In this document: positions 38,670 to 47,412 of the stretch, in pieces
How positions within the stretch are numbered: position 1 is the first letter of the stretch
Layout of the letters: each line of letters opens with the position of its first letter
DNA from: Pseudomonadota bacterium
GTDB lineage: Bacteria > Pseudomonadota > Gammaproteobacteria > Steroidobacterales > Woeseiaceae
Assembly: GCA_022563505.1 (NCBI GenBank)
Contig: JADFNG010000006.1
Span: 1 to 59,773 of the forward strand
Length of the DNA stretch: 59,773 bases
Reading direction: 5' to 3'
Notes under the pieces: model-generated
Told to the model about the DNA's origin: nothing
Database searches by the model: none
What the model saw: only the letters and a program-made list of their open reading frames with translations
Translations under genes and position numbers: made by a program

Positions 38670-39254
38670 TTAGTCCAGATCGGCGATGAGTGACTCGCGG
38701 ACGTTTTCTGCAACGGGTCGGATCTCTACGCGGCAATTCTCATGATCAATCCCGGCGGCGAGCTCCGCCCCGTCTTGTAACGCAGAAACCTGTTCGGCAG
38801 AGAGCTCGAAACGCAGAAAATGCACTGCAGAGGTTTTCTCATCGTCGGATCGTTCAAGATCCTCATCGGCAATCGGCCGGATGACATCAAGATTGCCCAC
38901 TTGCATCCAGACGTGGTTTTCGATGCCGATGAGCTGTCTCAGCATCGCCTCCCGCTCGTCCGCGTCCGTGAACTCGATCATGAAGGTCGCTTTCCAGTTG
39001 CTGCCATCGGGAATGAGCGGGTTGTAGACGCCTAACTCTTCCTCAATGCCCTCGGCCTCGAAAATTCGCTCAATACGCAGCATCTCCTGAACCTGATACT
39101 GCATCGTCAGTCGATCTTCGAAGTACAGTGTCGCATTCGTGCCCAGCTCAAGCCGCCGATTGCGTTTGTGCTGCATCACGTCCCTGCGAAACTGCTCACG
39201 CTGGCTGGCGTATTGCTCGAGGCTGAGAAGATCATCGCGCGTTAATTTATGCAT
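38670..39254 (-). CDS. DUF3501 family protein
   Basis: A 194-residue soluble protein from ATG 39254 (MHKLTRDDLLSLEQYASQRE); the frame runs on to 39335 without similarity. Features: RLELGTNATLYFEDRLTMQYQVQEMLRIERIF and a C-terminal half rich in acidic residues. DUF3501 genes are recurrently found with rubrerythrin and a CCG-domain Fe-S oxidoreductase, as here (gap of 10 nt). Biochemical function is unknown; context suggests peroxide or iron stress. No membrane segments. Confidence 0.85.
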   Translation of the reverse strand: MHKLTRDDLLSLEQYASQREQFRRDVMQHKRNRRLELGTNATLYFEDRLTMQYQVQEMLRIERIFEAEGIEEELGVYNPLIPDGSNWKATFMIEFTDADEREAMLRQLIGIENHVWMQVGNLDVIRPIADEDLERSDDEKTSAVHFLRFELSAEQVSALQDGAELAAGIDHENCRVEIRPVAENVRESLIADLD

Positions 39255-39264
39255 ACTCTTTCTC

Positions 39265-40608
39265 TCAGATGCCGTAGGCTTTGCGCAGCAACTGCATGGG
39301 ATGCTCCGCCACCTGCTGGTCAAGACCCTGGGCAATTTGTTCAGCCGCCATCGGACAATCGCTGATGAAATGCTGTGCGTCGCTCTTCTTGACCTTGTTC
39401 ACGACCGGGCTCGCAATCTTCTTTGCGATCGCATGAAATTCCTTCTTCACGGCATAAGTGCCGTCGTGCCCGGAACAGCGCTCGATGGCCTGCACTTCCG
39501 TATCGGGCACCATCGCCAGAAGATCGCGTGTCTTCAGGCCGATGTTCTGCACCCGCAAATGGCACGGCACCTGGTACGCAATTTTGCCCAGCGAGTGCTC
39601 GAAAACGGTGTTCATTTTGCCGTCCTTGTGACGCAGCAGCAGGTATTCGAAGGGATCGAACATCGCATCGCGCACCCTGGCAACGTCCGCATCATCCGGA
39701 AACATCAATGGCAATTCCTGCTTGTACATCAGCGTGCAGGATGGAATCGGCGTCACAATGTCCCAGCCTTTTTGGACCCAGGCCAGGAGAATGGGGATAT
39801 TGATATTTTTGGCCTTCTCGACTGCCTGTAAATCACCCAGTTCGAGCTTGGGCATGCCACAGCACACTTCCTTCGCCGTGATCGCCACAGGGATATTGTT
39901 GTGCTCATACACCGCCACCAAATCTTCAGCCAGCGATGGCATGTTGCGATTGCCGTAGCAGGTCGTATACAGCACTACTTTGCCACGGGTCGATGCCGTT
40001 GCCACGGCATCGGCGCCCTCAGTGTGGCGATGCTTGCGAAGTCGTTGTCGCGCCGATTTCGAATAATACTTCGGCAGCGGCGCATCGCGGTGAACACCCA
40101 GCATTTTCTCGATGAGCTTGCGTCCTGTCTTGCTGCGATTGCCGGCGTTGACGGCCTGAACCACAATGGGAATACTCGCCAGCCTGCCCACTTTATCGGG
40201 CGCGCTCAATATTCGATCGCGCCGACTCGCGCCTTTATCCCTGAACCGCTTCGCCTTGGCGCGCAGCATCAGGTGCGGGAAATCGACATTCCACTCGTGC
40301 GGCGGCACATACGGACACTTCGTCATGTAACACATGTCGCACAGGTAACAGTTGTCTACGACGTCCCAATAAACTTCCTTGGGAACGGTATCGAGTTCCA
40401 TACTTGCCGATTCATCGACCGCCTTAAAAAGGGTCGGAAAGGCATGGCACAAATTGAAACAACGCCGACAGCCGTGGCAAATATTGAAGACCCGTTCCAG
40501 TTCCTGGGTCAACGAGGTCTCGTCGTAGAAATCCTCGTTTTTCCAGTCCAGCGGGTGCCGCATCGGGGCATCGAGACTGCCCTCGCGTTTGTCCGTAGAA
40601 TTGCTCAT
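39265..40608 (-). CDS. CCG-domain Fe-S oxidoreductase (heterodisulfide reductase-like)
   Basis: About 447 residues from ATG 40608. N-terminal ferredoxin-type motifs CHGCRRCFNLC (about 44-54) and CYLCDMCYMTKCP (about 88-100) should hold two [4Fe-4S] clusters. Two CCG-type segments follow: YTTCYGN ... KEVCCGMPKLE and VPCHLRVQ ... ERCSGHDGTY, resembling GlpC/HdrB cysteine-rich domains. Such proteins pass electrons between clusters and a redox partner. Between rubrerythrin and DUF3501 it is the likely electron donor to the rubrerythrin, but this is inferred. Confidence 0.87.
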   Translation of the reverse strand: MSNSTDKREGSLDAPMRHPLDWKNEDFYDETSLTQELERVFNICHGCRRCFNLCHAFPTLFKAVDESASMELDTVPKEVYWDVVDNCYLCDMCYMTKCPYVPPHEWNVDFPHLMLRAKAKRFRDKGASRRDRILSAPDKVGRLASIPIVVQAVNAGNRSKTGRKLIEKMLGVHRDAPLPKYYSKSARQRLRKHRHTEGADAVATASTRGKVVLYTTCYGNRNMPSLAEDLVAVYEHNNIPVAITAKEVCCGMPKLELGDLQAVEKAKNINIPILLAWVQKGWDIVTPIPSCTLMYKQELPLMFPDDADVARVRDAMFDPFEYLLLRHKDGKMNTVFEHSLGKIAYQVPCHLRVQNIGLKTRDLLAMVPDTEVQAIERCSGHDGTYAVKKEFHAIAKKIASPVVNKVKKSDAQHFISDCPMAAEQIAQGLDQQVAEHPMQLLRKAYGI

Positions 40609-40655
40609 CAAGCGGTAAGCCGCACCGGTAGTGCGGTGCAACTTACTCGACCGAC

Positions 40656-41075
40656 CTAGTCGTCCAGCGAATCCAGTGCTTTCTGGAAACGATTGGCGTG
40701 CGAACGCTCTGCTTTCGCCAGCGTTTCAAACCAGTCTGCGATTTCCTCGAAGTCCTCTTCACGCGCAGCCTTCGCCATGCCCGGATACATATCGGTGTAC
40801 TCGTGCGTCTCACCCGCTATCGCGGCGGCGAGATTGGCGCTGGTCGGACCGATCGGCAAGCCGGTCGCCGGATCACCGGTTTCTTCAAGATACTCAAGAT
40901 GCCCGTGAGCATGCCCGGTTTCACCTTCCGCGGTGGAACGGAAAACAGCAGCGACATCGTTGTAACCCTCGACGTCAGCTTTCTGTGCGAAATACAGGTA
41001 ACGGCGATTCGCCTGCGACTCGCCGGCAAAGGCGTCCTTGAGGTTTTGTTCGGTCTTGCTGCCTTTCAGTGACAT
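40656..41075 (-). CDS. Rubrerythrin (ferritin-like, no rubredoxin domain)
   Basis: A 139-residue diiron four-helix protein from ATG 41075 with a strong AGAGGAA site 5-6 nt upstream. Iron ligands are in [15 protein letters not shown] (E), [15 protein letters not shown] (E-x2-H), [15 protein letters not shown] (E) and [13 protein letters not shown] (E-x2-H). It lacks the C-terminal rubredoxin CxxC pair of classic rubrerythrin, so reducing power must come from elsewhere, plausibly the Fe-S protein 48 nt downstream. Likely a peroxide reductase. First gene of a three-gene operon behind a repressible promoter. Confidence 0.93.
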   Translation of the reverse strand: MSLKGSKTEQNLKDAFAGESQANRRYLYFAQKADVEGYNDVAAVFRSTAEGETGHAHGHLEYLEETGDPATGLPIGPTSANLAAAIAGETHEYTDMYPGMAKAAREEDFEEIADWFETLAKAERSHANRFQKALDSLDD

Positions 41076-41106
41076 GTTGCTTCCTCTCAATGGTTCGATG
41101 ACGAGC

Positions 41107-41123
41107 TTTAGACTCAGTCTAAA
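41107..41123. promoter_or_regulatory. Perfect 17-bp palindromic operator of the rubrerythrin operon
   Basis: TTTAGACT-C-AGTCTAAA is a perfect 8-1-8 palindrome lying just after the -10 box, so it should cover roughly +3 to +19 of the transcript. A bound regulator would block initiation. The outer TTTAGA/TCTAAA and 17-bp length resemble Fur-superfamily sites (such as the Irr iron-control element or PerR boxes). The regulator is not in the window. Confidence 0.75.
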
Positions 41124-41132
41124 GTGCACTGA

Positions 41133-41161
41133 ACTTTATGCCCGGTGTGGCAGCTTGTCAA
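41133..41161 (-). promoter_or_regulatory. Sigma70 promoter of the rubrerythrin operon
   Basis: On the minus strand TTGACA (41161-41156), a 17-bp spacer and TAAAGT (41138-41133). The -35 box is perfect. The palindromic operator begins 9 nt downstream of the -10 box and the rubrerythrin ATG is 58 nt downstream. This is one of the strongest promoter matches in the window, consistent with high inducible expression. Confidence 0.8.
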
Positions 41162-41174
41162 CGGAGGTTGAGTG

Positions 41175-41465
41175 ATGGTAGGGATCTGGGGCACTATGCG
41201 AGTCAACCTCACGGGATTTGAATTGCATATGACTGCCAAGAAACCGCTTGATCTGGAGAAATCGCTGTCCGGACTGGAAACGCTGGTCGAGGAACTGGAA
41301 GGTGGCGAGCTGCCCCTCGACAAAGCCCTGCAGAAGTTTGAAGAAGGCGTAAAGCTGACGCGGGAATGCCAGACAGCATTGAAAGAAGCCGAGCAGAGAG
41401 TACAGATCCTGCTGCACGATGCCGAAGGCGAAGAATCCCTGGAGTCATTCGAGGCTGACGACTAG
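41175..41465 (+). CDS. xseB: Exodeoxyribonuclease VII small subunit
   Basis: XseB, the small subunit that forms coiled-coil arms of ExoVII with XseA. Family core: LDLEKSLSGLETLVEELEGGELPLDKALQKFEEGVKLTRECQ. The usual start would be ATG 41229 (MTAKKPLDLEK, 78 aa), but the best ribosome-binding site, GGAGG, is 7 nt before ATG 41175 and gives an 18-residue extension (MVGIWGTMRVNLTGFELH). I list the longer form and cannot decide. It diverges from the rubrerythrin operon and is not followed by ispA as it often is. Confidence 0.88.
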   Translation: MVGIWGTMRVNLTGFELHMTAKKPLDLEKSLSGLETLVEELEGGELPLDKALQKFEEGVKLTRECQTALKEAEQRVQILLHDAEGEESLESFEADD

Positions 41466-41489
41466 GTCGGCCAGAGAACTTGCAATCCT

Positions 41490-41575
41490 TCTATTGGCAC
41501 TCCTGTTGGAGCGTGTCCTGACGCGCGATTGATGTTCGCAGGGTCGCGCCTCAGGAGACGCTCCTACAATAGCAA
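41490..41575. repeat. REP-like repeat between xseB and the cNMP kinase
   Basis: ATTGGCACTCCTGTTGGAGCGTGTCCTGACGCGCGAT followed by GTCGCGCCTCAGGAGACGC-TCCTACAATAG. Both arms and the TATTGGCAC tail are present. It separates two convergent genes. Confidence 0.8.
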
Positions 41576-41576
41576 C

Positions 41577-42911
41577 TCAGGTATTCGCAGCCCCTGCGCC
41601 CTGCAGTCGCGTGATCAGCGACCGCAAGAAGACCTTGTTGAAACGCAGCTGACAAGAGGAGCTTACCTGCTCCATCAAAGTTGAGCTCACGCGCAGAATG
41701 GTCACCGCTCCCTTGGCACCAATCGATGCGGTTCTTTTTGCGCCGCGAACGTAGCTGGTCTCACCAAAACAGGCGCCGGCCTCCAGCGCACCCAGACTCT
41801 TTCCGTTTGCTTCGACATCGGCCTGGCCGGAGACGATGATGTAGAAACGATCATCGATCTCACCCTCACGAACAATGTCTTCACCGTCCTGGTACTCATG
41901 CCAGTCGCTGGCGCGAAGCACCTCCCATATTTCACCGTGGGAAAAATCGTGAAAAAACTTGAGCGTGCGCAGCAGATCAAAATGCTCCTGGTTGTCCAGG
42001 TTGTCGTATTTGGTGCGCAAGTCCTGGTGGACGCGCGTTAATTCAGCGGCCATGACAGCACCGCTGGAACAACGCTTGGTGGGATCTTTTTGCATTGTCA
42101 TGGCAACGAGTTGTTCCAGTTCCTCTGGAAAGTCGCTGCTGTAAGTGTGAATGGGCGGCGCTGTGGCGTAGACGATCTGGTGCAGTAACTTGGAAAGGTT
42201 GTCGGCGCGGAAGGGCCTGAAGCCGGTCAGCAACTCGTACAAAACCGCGCCCAGTGAATAGATGTCCGATGCCGACGTCAGATCCTCGGATTGCACCTGT
42301 TCGGGTGACATGTAGCTCGGCGATCCGGCAATGCCTTCAATGCGCGAAACTTCAGAGTCACTGACGATGGCGATACCGAAATCGATAATGCGGACATCGT
42401 TGTCGGTCGTGAGCATGATGTTGCTGGGTTTGATGTCACGATGAATGACGCCGCGACCGTGCGAGTAATGCAGTGCCTTGGCACATTTGTAGATGATCTC
42501 GACGACATCATCAACGCGCAAGAGGTTATCGGGACGGCAGTAGGCGGCCAGTGTTCGGGCGCCTTGGATGTATTCGGTTACGATGTAATATTTTCCATCT
42601 TCCTCGCCGGCATCGTAAATGGGCATGATGTTCGGATGCTGCAGCATGCCGACCATGTGGGCCTCATTGAAAAACATCTTGCGGGAAACTTTGGCGCGAT
42701 CGGGATCGGAATCTTCTTCGATATTGTAGACTTTGATGGCGACGTCGCGACGGTAGTAGGGGTCGTGTGACAGGTACACCATGCCGGTGCTGCCCTTGCC
42801 AATCTTGTTGATGATGACGTACTTGCCGATCTTCTTCGGAACGTCGGGCAATTTCTTGAGCTTGGTCACGCTTCGAACCATGTTTTGGGACTCTTTTATG
42901 TCATCAGCCAA
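41577..42911 (-). CDS. Ser/Thr protein kinase with a C-terminal cyclic-nucleotide-binding domain
   Basis: A 444-residue soluble protein. Residues 28-290 are a Hanks-type kinase: IGKGSTGMVYLS glycine loop, Lys60 in VAIKVY, HRDIKPSN (157-164), DFG (177-179), SPEQ. Residues about 315-435 are a cNMP-binding beta barrel with the phosphate-binding cassette FGETSYVRGAKRTAS, which keeps Gly-Glu and Arg. The layout is a kinase-then-cNMP mirror of eukaryotic PKG and predicts control by cAMP or c-di/cGMP-type nucleotides. It overlaps the end of pgpA by 16 nt, so it is translated from within the pgpA-thiL-nusB string. Substrate unknown. Confidence 0.88.
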   Translation of the reverse strand: MADDIKESQNMVRSVTKLKKLPDVPKKIGKYVIINKIGKGSTGMVYLSHDPYYRRDVAIKVYNIEEDSDPDRAKVSRKMFFNEAHMVGMLQHPNIMPIYDAGEEDGKYYIVTEYIQGARTLAAYCRPDNLLRVDDVVEIIYKCAKALHYSHGRGVIHRDIKPSNIMLTTDNDVRIIDFGIAIVSDSEVSRIEGIAGSPSYMSPEQVQSEDLTSASDIYSLGAVLYELLTGFRPFRADNLSKLLHQIVYATAPPIHTYSSDFPEELEQLVAMTMQKDPTKRCSSGAVMAAELTRVHQDLRTKYDNLDNQEHFDLLRTLKFFHDFSHGEIWEVLRASDWHEYQDGEDIVREGEIDDRFYIIVSGQADVEANGKSLGALEAGACFGETSYVRGAKRTASIGAKGAVTILRVSSTLMEQVSSSCQLRFNKVFLRSLITRLQGAGAANT

Positions 42912-43390
42912 TCACCCAAAGCAAGCAATAATGCGGCATACAGGGCGGCTACAAGGTCATCCAGCATAATTCCCAGCCCTCCATGCAGTCTGTGATCCAA
43001 GTCCCGAATCGGCCATGGTTTCCAGATATCGAATAGCCTGAAAAGCCCGAATGCCAGGGCCCAGCCAGGGATGGACAGCGGCACCATCAGAAGGATCAGG
43101 TACATGGCCGCGATCTCGTCCCAGACGATGCCGGAGTGATCGTGCACACCCACCCGCCGGGCGCTCTCGCCGCATATCCAGATGCCACTGGGAATAAGGG
43201 CGATACCCAACATAATTTGCCACTCAACGGCCAGTGGTTGCACCAGCCAGGCAAGTGCCACGCCGAGCATGCTGCCGACGGTACCGGGTGCGACCGGGGA
43301 CAGACCGGTTCCAAGCCCGAAAGCGAGCAGATTGACCGGGTCACGCAGGACTTTCCGCGCCAGTTCCTTGTCGATGGCAATCAAACCCAT
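42896..43390 (-). CDS. pgpA: Phosphatidylglycerophosphatase A
   Basis: A 164-residue inner-membrane phosphatase making phosphatidylglycerol. Features: LAFGLGTGLSPVAPGTVGSMLGV (N-terminal motif), DEIAAMYLIL, DIWKPWPIRDLDHRLHGGLGIMLDDLVAA with the conserved Asp residues, and three to four hydrophobic segments. Overlaps the thiL stop by 10 nt. The nusB-thiL-pgpA order is standard. Confidence 0.95.
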   Translation of the reverse strand: MGLIAIDKELARKVLRDPVNLLAFGLGTGLSPVAPGTVGSMLGVALAWLVQPLAVEWQIMLGIALIPSGIWICGESARRVGVHDHSGIVWDEIAAMYLILLMVPLSIPGWALAFGLFRLFDIWKPWPIRDLDHRLHGGLGIMLDDLVAALYAALLLALGDWLMT

Positions 43391-44358
43391 GCTTTCTCCG
43401 CTGCGTCGAAATGCCGATATCCCGCATCCAGATACGCGAACGGCGCACCGTTGTCCGTGCAGTCCAAGCCAATGCCGTCCGTGACGATGCCGACACGGGT
43501 CAATCTCACCTTCTGCTGCAAAGCGATTTCGCTCAATCTGGGTTCCTCTTCAGCCGGGAGCGTAAAACACAACTCGTAGTCGTCGCCACCGCCAAGCGCA
43601 AACTGCCGTGCCCGCTGCGCGTCAAACTCCGCCCGCAGGGCGGCAGACATTGGCAAAGCATCCACCGCAATCCGTCCTCCCGCACCACTGGCTTGCAATA
43701 ACTTCAGTGTATCCGCGTACAGTCCGTCCGACAGATCAATGGCGGCACTGGCCAGGGGCGCGATTGCCTGTGCCAACGCAATCCTGGCATTGGGGCGGCG
43801 AAAGCGGTCGACCAGCTCGTTGGCCGTGTCGCTTGAGACCGTGCCGGATCGCAGCAGTTCGAGACCGGCCGCCGCATCACCGGCTGTGCCGGAAATATAA
43901 ATCCGATCGCCGGCCTTAGCACCCGAACGCGTCAAGACCCGATCGGGATCGACGTCACCCGTTATCTGGATGCTGACGACAACTTGCCGACCGCGAGTTG
44001 TGTCGCCACCCACCAGTGAAACATCGTGTTCGGCCGCCGCCGCAAACAAGCCATCGGAAAAATCCGCCAGCCAATCCGGATCAGCCTCTCTTAAGGTCAG
44101 GGCCAATGTCATCCAGCGTGGTCGCGCGCCCATGGCGGCAATGTCGGACAGGTTGACGGCGACGGCGCGCCAGGCAATATCCGCCGCAGCCATATTCAAT
44201 GGATAGTGCACACCTTCCACCAGCGTATCGACCACGGTGATGAGATCGCGTCCCGCCGCCGGTCGTAACAGCGCACCGTCATCACCGATGCCGATACGCA
44301 CGTCACTGTCGGTCAGCGTCCGCGTAAAGTATTGGCGAATCAGTTCAAACTCGTCCAC
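43381..44358 (-). CDS. thiL: Thiamine-monophosphate kinase
   Basis: A 325-residue AIR-synthase-like kinase making thiamine diphosphate. Motifs: DDGALLRP, NMAAADIAWRAVAVNLSDIAAMGARPRW, VGGDTTRG, DLSDGLYADTLKLL and GGDDYELCFT. Length normal. Starts MDEFELIRQYFTR. It is 18 nt downstream of nusB and overlaps pgpA. Confidence 0.96.
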   Translation of the reverse strand: MDEFELIRQYFTRTLTDSDVRIGIGDDGALLRPAAGRDLITVVDTLVEGVHYPLNMAAADIAWRAVAVNLSDIAAMGARPRWMTLALTLREADPDWLADFSDGLFAAAAEHDVSLVGGDTTRGRQVVVSIQITGDVDPDRVLTRSGAKAGDRIYISGTAGDAAAGLELLRSGTVSSDTANELVDRFRRPNARIALAQAIAPLASAAIDLSDGLYADTLKLLQASGAGGRIAVDALPMSAALRAEFDAQRARQFALGGGDDYELCFTLPAEEEPRLSEIALQQKVRLTRVGIVTDGIGLDCTDNGAPFAYLDAGYRHFDAAEKAWV

Positions 44359-44376
44359 CGCAGCTCCCGTGTTGCG

Positions 44377-44811
44377 TCAGGAAGCTTCCGCGTCCCGTAG
44401 TGATTTGCCGGCCTTATCAAGTACCGCGTTGATGTATTTATGCCCATCGAGTGCGCCTAAGCGCCTGGCAAGATTCACGGCTTCATTGATGACAGCCTTG
44501 TAAGGCACATCGGGTCTCGACTCCAGTTCATAGAAACCCAGCAACAGAATAGCCCGCTCTACCGGATCGAGTTGCGACACCGGCCGATCCGTAAAGCGGC
44601 CGATCTTTTCCTCAAGCGATTCGCGACAATCGCAAATGGCCGCCAGCCCTTCATCAAAATATTCCTGGTCGACGCGCTCATACTCGGGCCGATCATGAAA
44701 CTGTGAGAGCAGCTCCGCCTTGTCGTGACCGGCAATTTGCAGCTGGTACAAAGACTGCACCAACAACAGCCTGGCACGACTGCGCTTGCCGGTCGACATT
44801 GATTTCCTCAT
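44377..44811 (-). CDS. nusB: Transcription antitermination factor NusB
   Basis: A 144-residue all-helical RNA-binding protein for rRNA antitermination. RSRARLLLVQSLYQLQIAG at the N terminus and the C-terminal DVPYKAVINEAVNLARRLGALDGHKYINAVLDK are the family signatures. It lies downstream of ribB without the ribH gene that usually precedes it. Confidence 0.96.
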   Translation of the reverse strand: MRKSMSTGKRSRARLLLVQSLYQLQIAGHDKAELLSQFHDRPEYERVDQEYFDEGLAAICDCRESLEEKIGRFTDRPVSQLDPVERAILLLGFYELESRPDVPYKAVINEAVNLARRLGALDGHKYINAVLDKAGKSLRDAEAS

Positions 44812-44845
44812 GAGAATTCTCTGTCTGTACGCTTCATGCGATGCA

Positions 44846-45502
44846 TCAGGCGCGTTGTTCGATGGCTTGATCGCAGTCCCCGGAACTGCGCTCGCGCTCC
44901 CGCCGATACTCGATCAAATCCGCGATCGTTCCTATCCTGATGCCATGGCGTTGCGAAAACTTTTCAAGGTCCGGGCGCCGTGCCATGCTGCCGTCCACAT
45001 TCATGACCTCAACGATTGTCGCCGCCGGCTCAAAGCCGGCCAGTGCCGCCAGGTCACAGCCGGCTTCCGTGTGGCCGGGGCGCACCAGGACGCCACCGCT
45101 TTGTGCCATCAAGGGAAAAATATGGCCGGGCCGGAGCAAGTGTTCGGGCCGCGCATCTGCGCGGACAGCCGTCTGGATGGTCGTTGCCCGGTCATGGGCG
45201 GATACGCCGGATGCGACGCCCTCCGCTGCTTCAATCGTAACGGTGAAGTTGGTCGCATGACGGGCATCGGTCGCCTCAACCATCAGTGGCAATTGCAATT
45301 TCGCGCAGCGCTGCCGGGTCAGTGTCAGGCAAATCAGGCCGCGAGCATGACTTGCCATGAAATTAATGTCTTGCGCACGCACTTTTTGCGCGGCCATCAT
45401 CAGATCACCTTCGTTCTCACGCTGCTCATCGTCGACCATGATGACCATTTTCCCTGCGCGAAAGTCGGCGACAATCGCTTCAATGGTGTCGAAACTGTTC
45501 AT
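44846..45502 (-). CDS. ribB: 3,4-dihydroxy-2-butanone-4-phosphate synthase
   Basis: A 218-residue monofunctional RibB (E. coli length 217), with no GTP cyclohydrolase II domain. It converts ribulose 5-phosphate to the butanone phosphate for riboflavin. Motifs: [37 protein letters not shown] and [12 protein letters not shown]. It overlaps nrdR by 4 nt (ATGA type). The neighbouring ribD, ribE and ribH seen in many nrdR-nusB clusters are absent. No FMN riboswitch is visible upstream, where nrdR is. Confidence 0.95.
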   Translation of the reverse strand: MNSFDTIEAIVADFRAGKMVIMVDDEQRENEGDLMMAAQKVRAQDINFMASHARGLICLTLTRQRCAKLQLPLMVEATDARHATNFTVTIEAAEGVASGVSAHDRATTIQTAVRADARPEHLLRPGHIFPLMAQSGGVLVRPGHTEAGCDLAALAGFEPAATIVEVMNVDGSMARRPDLEKFSQRHGIRIGTIADLIEYRRERERSSGDCDQAIEQRA

Positions 45503-46014
45503 TTTTTCTTGCCCAGCAGTTCCGGCAGCAGCGACATCTGTTCGCGGCTCGCGCTCGCATTTGAAATTTCCTGCAGGCGCCTGATCTCGTCCTGAAATTC
45601 CGTCACATCCTGGAAACTTCGATAGACCGAAGCGAAGCGCACGTACGCCACCTCATCGAGGCTGCGCAATTCATCCATAACCAGTTCGCCGATCAGGCGA
45701 GAACCGACTTCCCGCTCGCCCATCGTGCGCAGCTTGTGCACCAGCCTGCCGACGGCTTGCTCGAACTCGTCGGACGACACCGGCCGCTTCTCAAGGGCGC
45801 GGCGCATGCTCGCACGCATTTTTTGCTCATCGAAAGGTTCACGCCGGTTATCGCTCTTGATGACGCGAGGCATGACCAGCTCAGCACTTTCGAAGGTCGT
45901 GAAGCGTTCGTTGCAATCCATGCATTGGCGACGCCTGCGAATCTGTCGCCCCTCGCCGGCCAGGCGAGAGTCGATGACCTTGGTTTCTTCGTGGGCACAA
46001 AATGGACAATGCAT
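45499..46014 (-). CDS. nrdR: Transcriptional repressor NrdR
   Basis: A 171-residue regulator of ribonucleotide reductase genes. The start at 46014 gives the canonical [17 protein letters not shown]; the frame continues to 46080 without similarity. Zinc ribbon CPFC (3-6) and CMDC (about 31-34), then an ATP-cone ([29 protein letters not shown]). It binds NrdR boxes using ATP/dATP state. Downstream of glyA, as in many gammaproteobacteria. Confidence 0.96.
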   Translation of the reverse strand: MHCPFCAHEETKVIDSRLAGEGRQIRRRRQCMDCNERFTTFESAELVMPRVIKSDNRREPFDEQKMRASMRRALEKRPVSSDEFEQAVGRLVHKLRTMGEREVGSRLIGELVMDELRSLDEVAYVRFASVYRSFQDVTEFQDEIRRLQEISNASASREQMSLLPELLGKKK

Positions 46015-46052
46015 AAGAGACAGTCTACCGGTGTTTCCCGTCCATGGGTTGA

Positions 46053-47306
46053 TCAGCCATAAACAGGGAAATTCCTGCACAACTGCAAGACCTGGCTGCG
46101 CACGCGCTGCACCATGACATCGTCGTGAATATCTTGCAGCAAGTCAGCAATCCAGTGGGTCAGCTCGCGCGTTTCTTCAGTGCCGAAACCGCGTGTTGTA
46201 ATCGCCGGCGTGCCGAGACGCAAACCGCTGGTGACAAACGGCGAACGCGGGTCATTCGGTACCGTGTTCTTGTTCACCGTGATGTTCGCGCGACTCAGTG
46301 CCGCATCCGCTTCTTTGCCCGTAATGTCTTTACCGATCAGGCTGAGCAATACCAAATGATTGTCCGTGCCCCCGGACACAATGGTGTGGCCACGTTCGAT
46401 CAGCGTTTCTGCCATGACGCGGGCATTTTCGATGACTTTGGCCTGGTACTGTCGAAACTCCGGCGCCATCGCTTCCTTGAACGCCACGGCTTTGGCGGCA
46501 ATGACGTGCATCAATGGCCCGCCCTGGATACCGGGAAAAATGAGTGCATTGAACTTCTTCGCAAGATCTCCATTTTCACGCGCGAGGATCAAGCCGCCGC
46601 GAGGGCCGCGCAGTGTCTTGTGCGTCGTGGTCGTCACGACATCGGCGATCGGCACCGGATTCGGGTAGAGGTCCGCTGCAACGAGTCCTGCAACATGGGC
46701 CATATCCACCATCAGGTACGCACCAACGCTATCGGCGACATCGCGGAAGCGCTGCCAGTCCATGACCCGTGAATAGGCAGAGAAACCGGCAATGATCAAT
46801 TTCGGCTGGTGCTCATCAGCCAGCGCCTGCAGCTGCCCATAGTCTAACAGGGCTGTTTCCGGATCGACGCCGTATTGAACGGCATTGAACAGTTTTCCGG
46901 AGAAATTGACGGGCGATCCATGCGTCAGGTGGCCGCCGTCCGTCAAACTCAGGCCGAGAATGGTATCGCCGGGCTTGAGCAGGGCAAGCAATACCGCGGT
47001 ATTGGCCTGCGAACCGGAGTGCGGCTGAACATTGGCGTAATCAGCAGCGAACAAGGTCTTCGCCCGTTCGATCGCCAGTGTCTCGGCGACGTCCACGTAT
47101 TCACAACCGCCGTAATAGCGCTTGCCCGGATAGCCCTCGGCATATTTGTTCGTCAATACCGAACCCTGCGCTGCCATCACCCGCGGACTGGCATAGTTCT
47201 CCGATGCGATGAGCTCGATATGTTCTTCCTGGCGGCGCTCCTCATTCGCTATCGCGCTGAATAATTCAGCATCAAATTCTTCGATGGAACTGGTCTCTGC
47301 AAACAT
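46053..47306 (-). CDS. glyA: Serine hydroxymethyltransferase
   Basis: A 417-residue PLP enzyme converting serine and THF to glycine and methylene-THF. PLP lysine is in [46 protein letters not shown] and [13 protein letters not shown] are intact. Full length. Its first 28 codons and 106 nt of upstream DNA are present a second time at 54929-55117, 7.6 kb away. Confidence 0.98.
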   Translation of the reverse strand: MFAETSSIEEFDAELFSAIANEERRQEEHIELIASENYASPRVMAAQGSVLTNKYAEGYPGKRYYGGCEYVDVAETLAIERAKTLFAADYANVQPHSGSQANTAVLLALLKPGDTILGLSLTDGGHLTHGSPVNFSGKLFNAVQYGVDPETALLDYGQLQALADEHQPKLIIAGFSAYSRVMDWQRFRDVADSVGAYLMVDMAHVAGLVAADLYPNPVPIADVVTTTTHKTLRGPRGGLILARENGDLAKKFNALIFPGIQGGPLMHVIAAKAVAFKEAMAPEFRQYQAKVIENARVMAETLIERGHTIVSGGTDNHLVLLSLIGKDITGKEADAALSRANITVNKNTVPNDPRSPFVTSGLRLGTPAITTRGFGTEETRELTHWIADLLQDIHDDVMVQRVRSQVLQLCRNFPVYG

Positions 47307-47412
47307 CGGGCGGGGATCTCCGGGGAATGATTAGCAACAAGCCGGGTGGCGGGCCAAAAAACGGGGATTGTACCTTATGGCGTGGTGTATGCATCTGCTT
47401 CTTGGCGCGAAC
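47223..47412 (-). repeat. Direct repeat of the glyA 5' region, copy 1 (intact gene side)
   Basis: Comprises glyA codons 1-28 and the leader and upstream DNA to 47412 (TTGGCGCGAAC). It is about 95% identical to copy 2 (54929-55117) outside the coding part, and about 87% within codons 1-28, with most differences after codon 18. The copies have the same orientation and bracket the accessory segment. Confidence 0.85.

Noticed and set aside
44820-45510. FMN riboswitch at ribB
   Set aside because: The upstream sequence is nrdR coding DNA; no RFN conserved blocks were seen.
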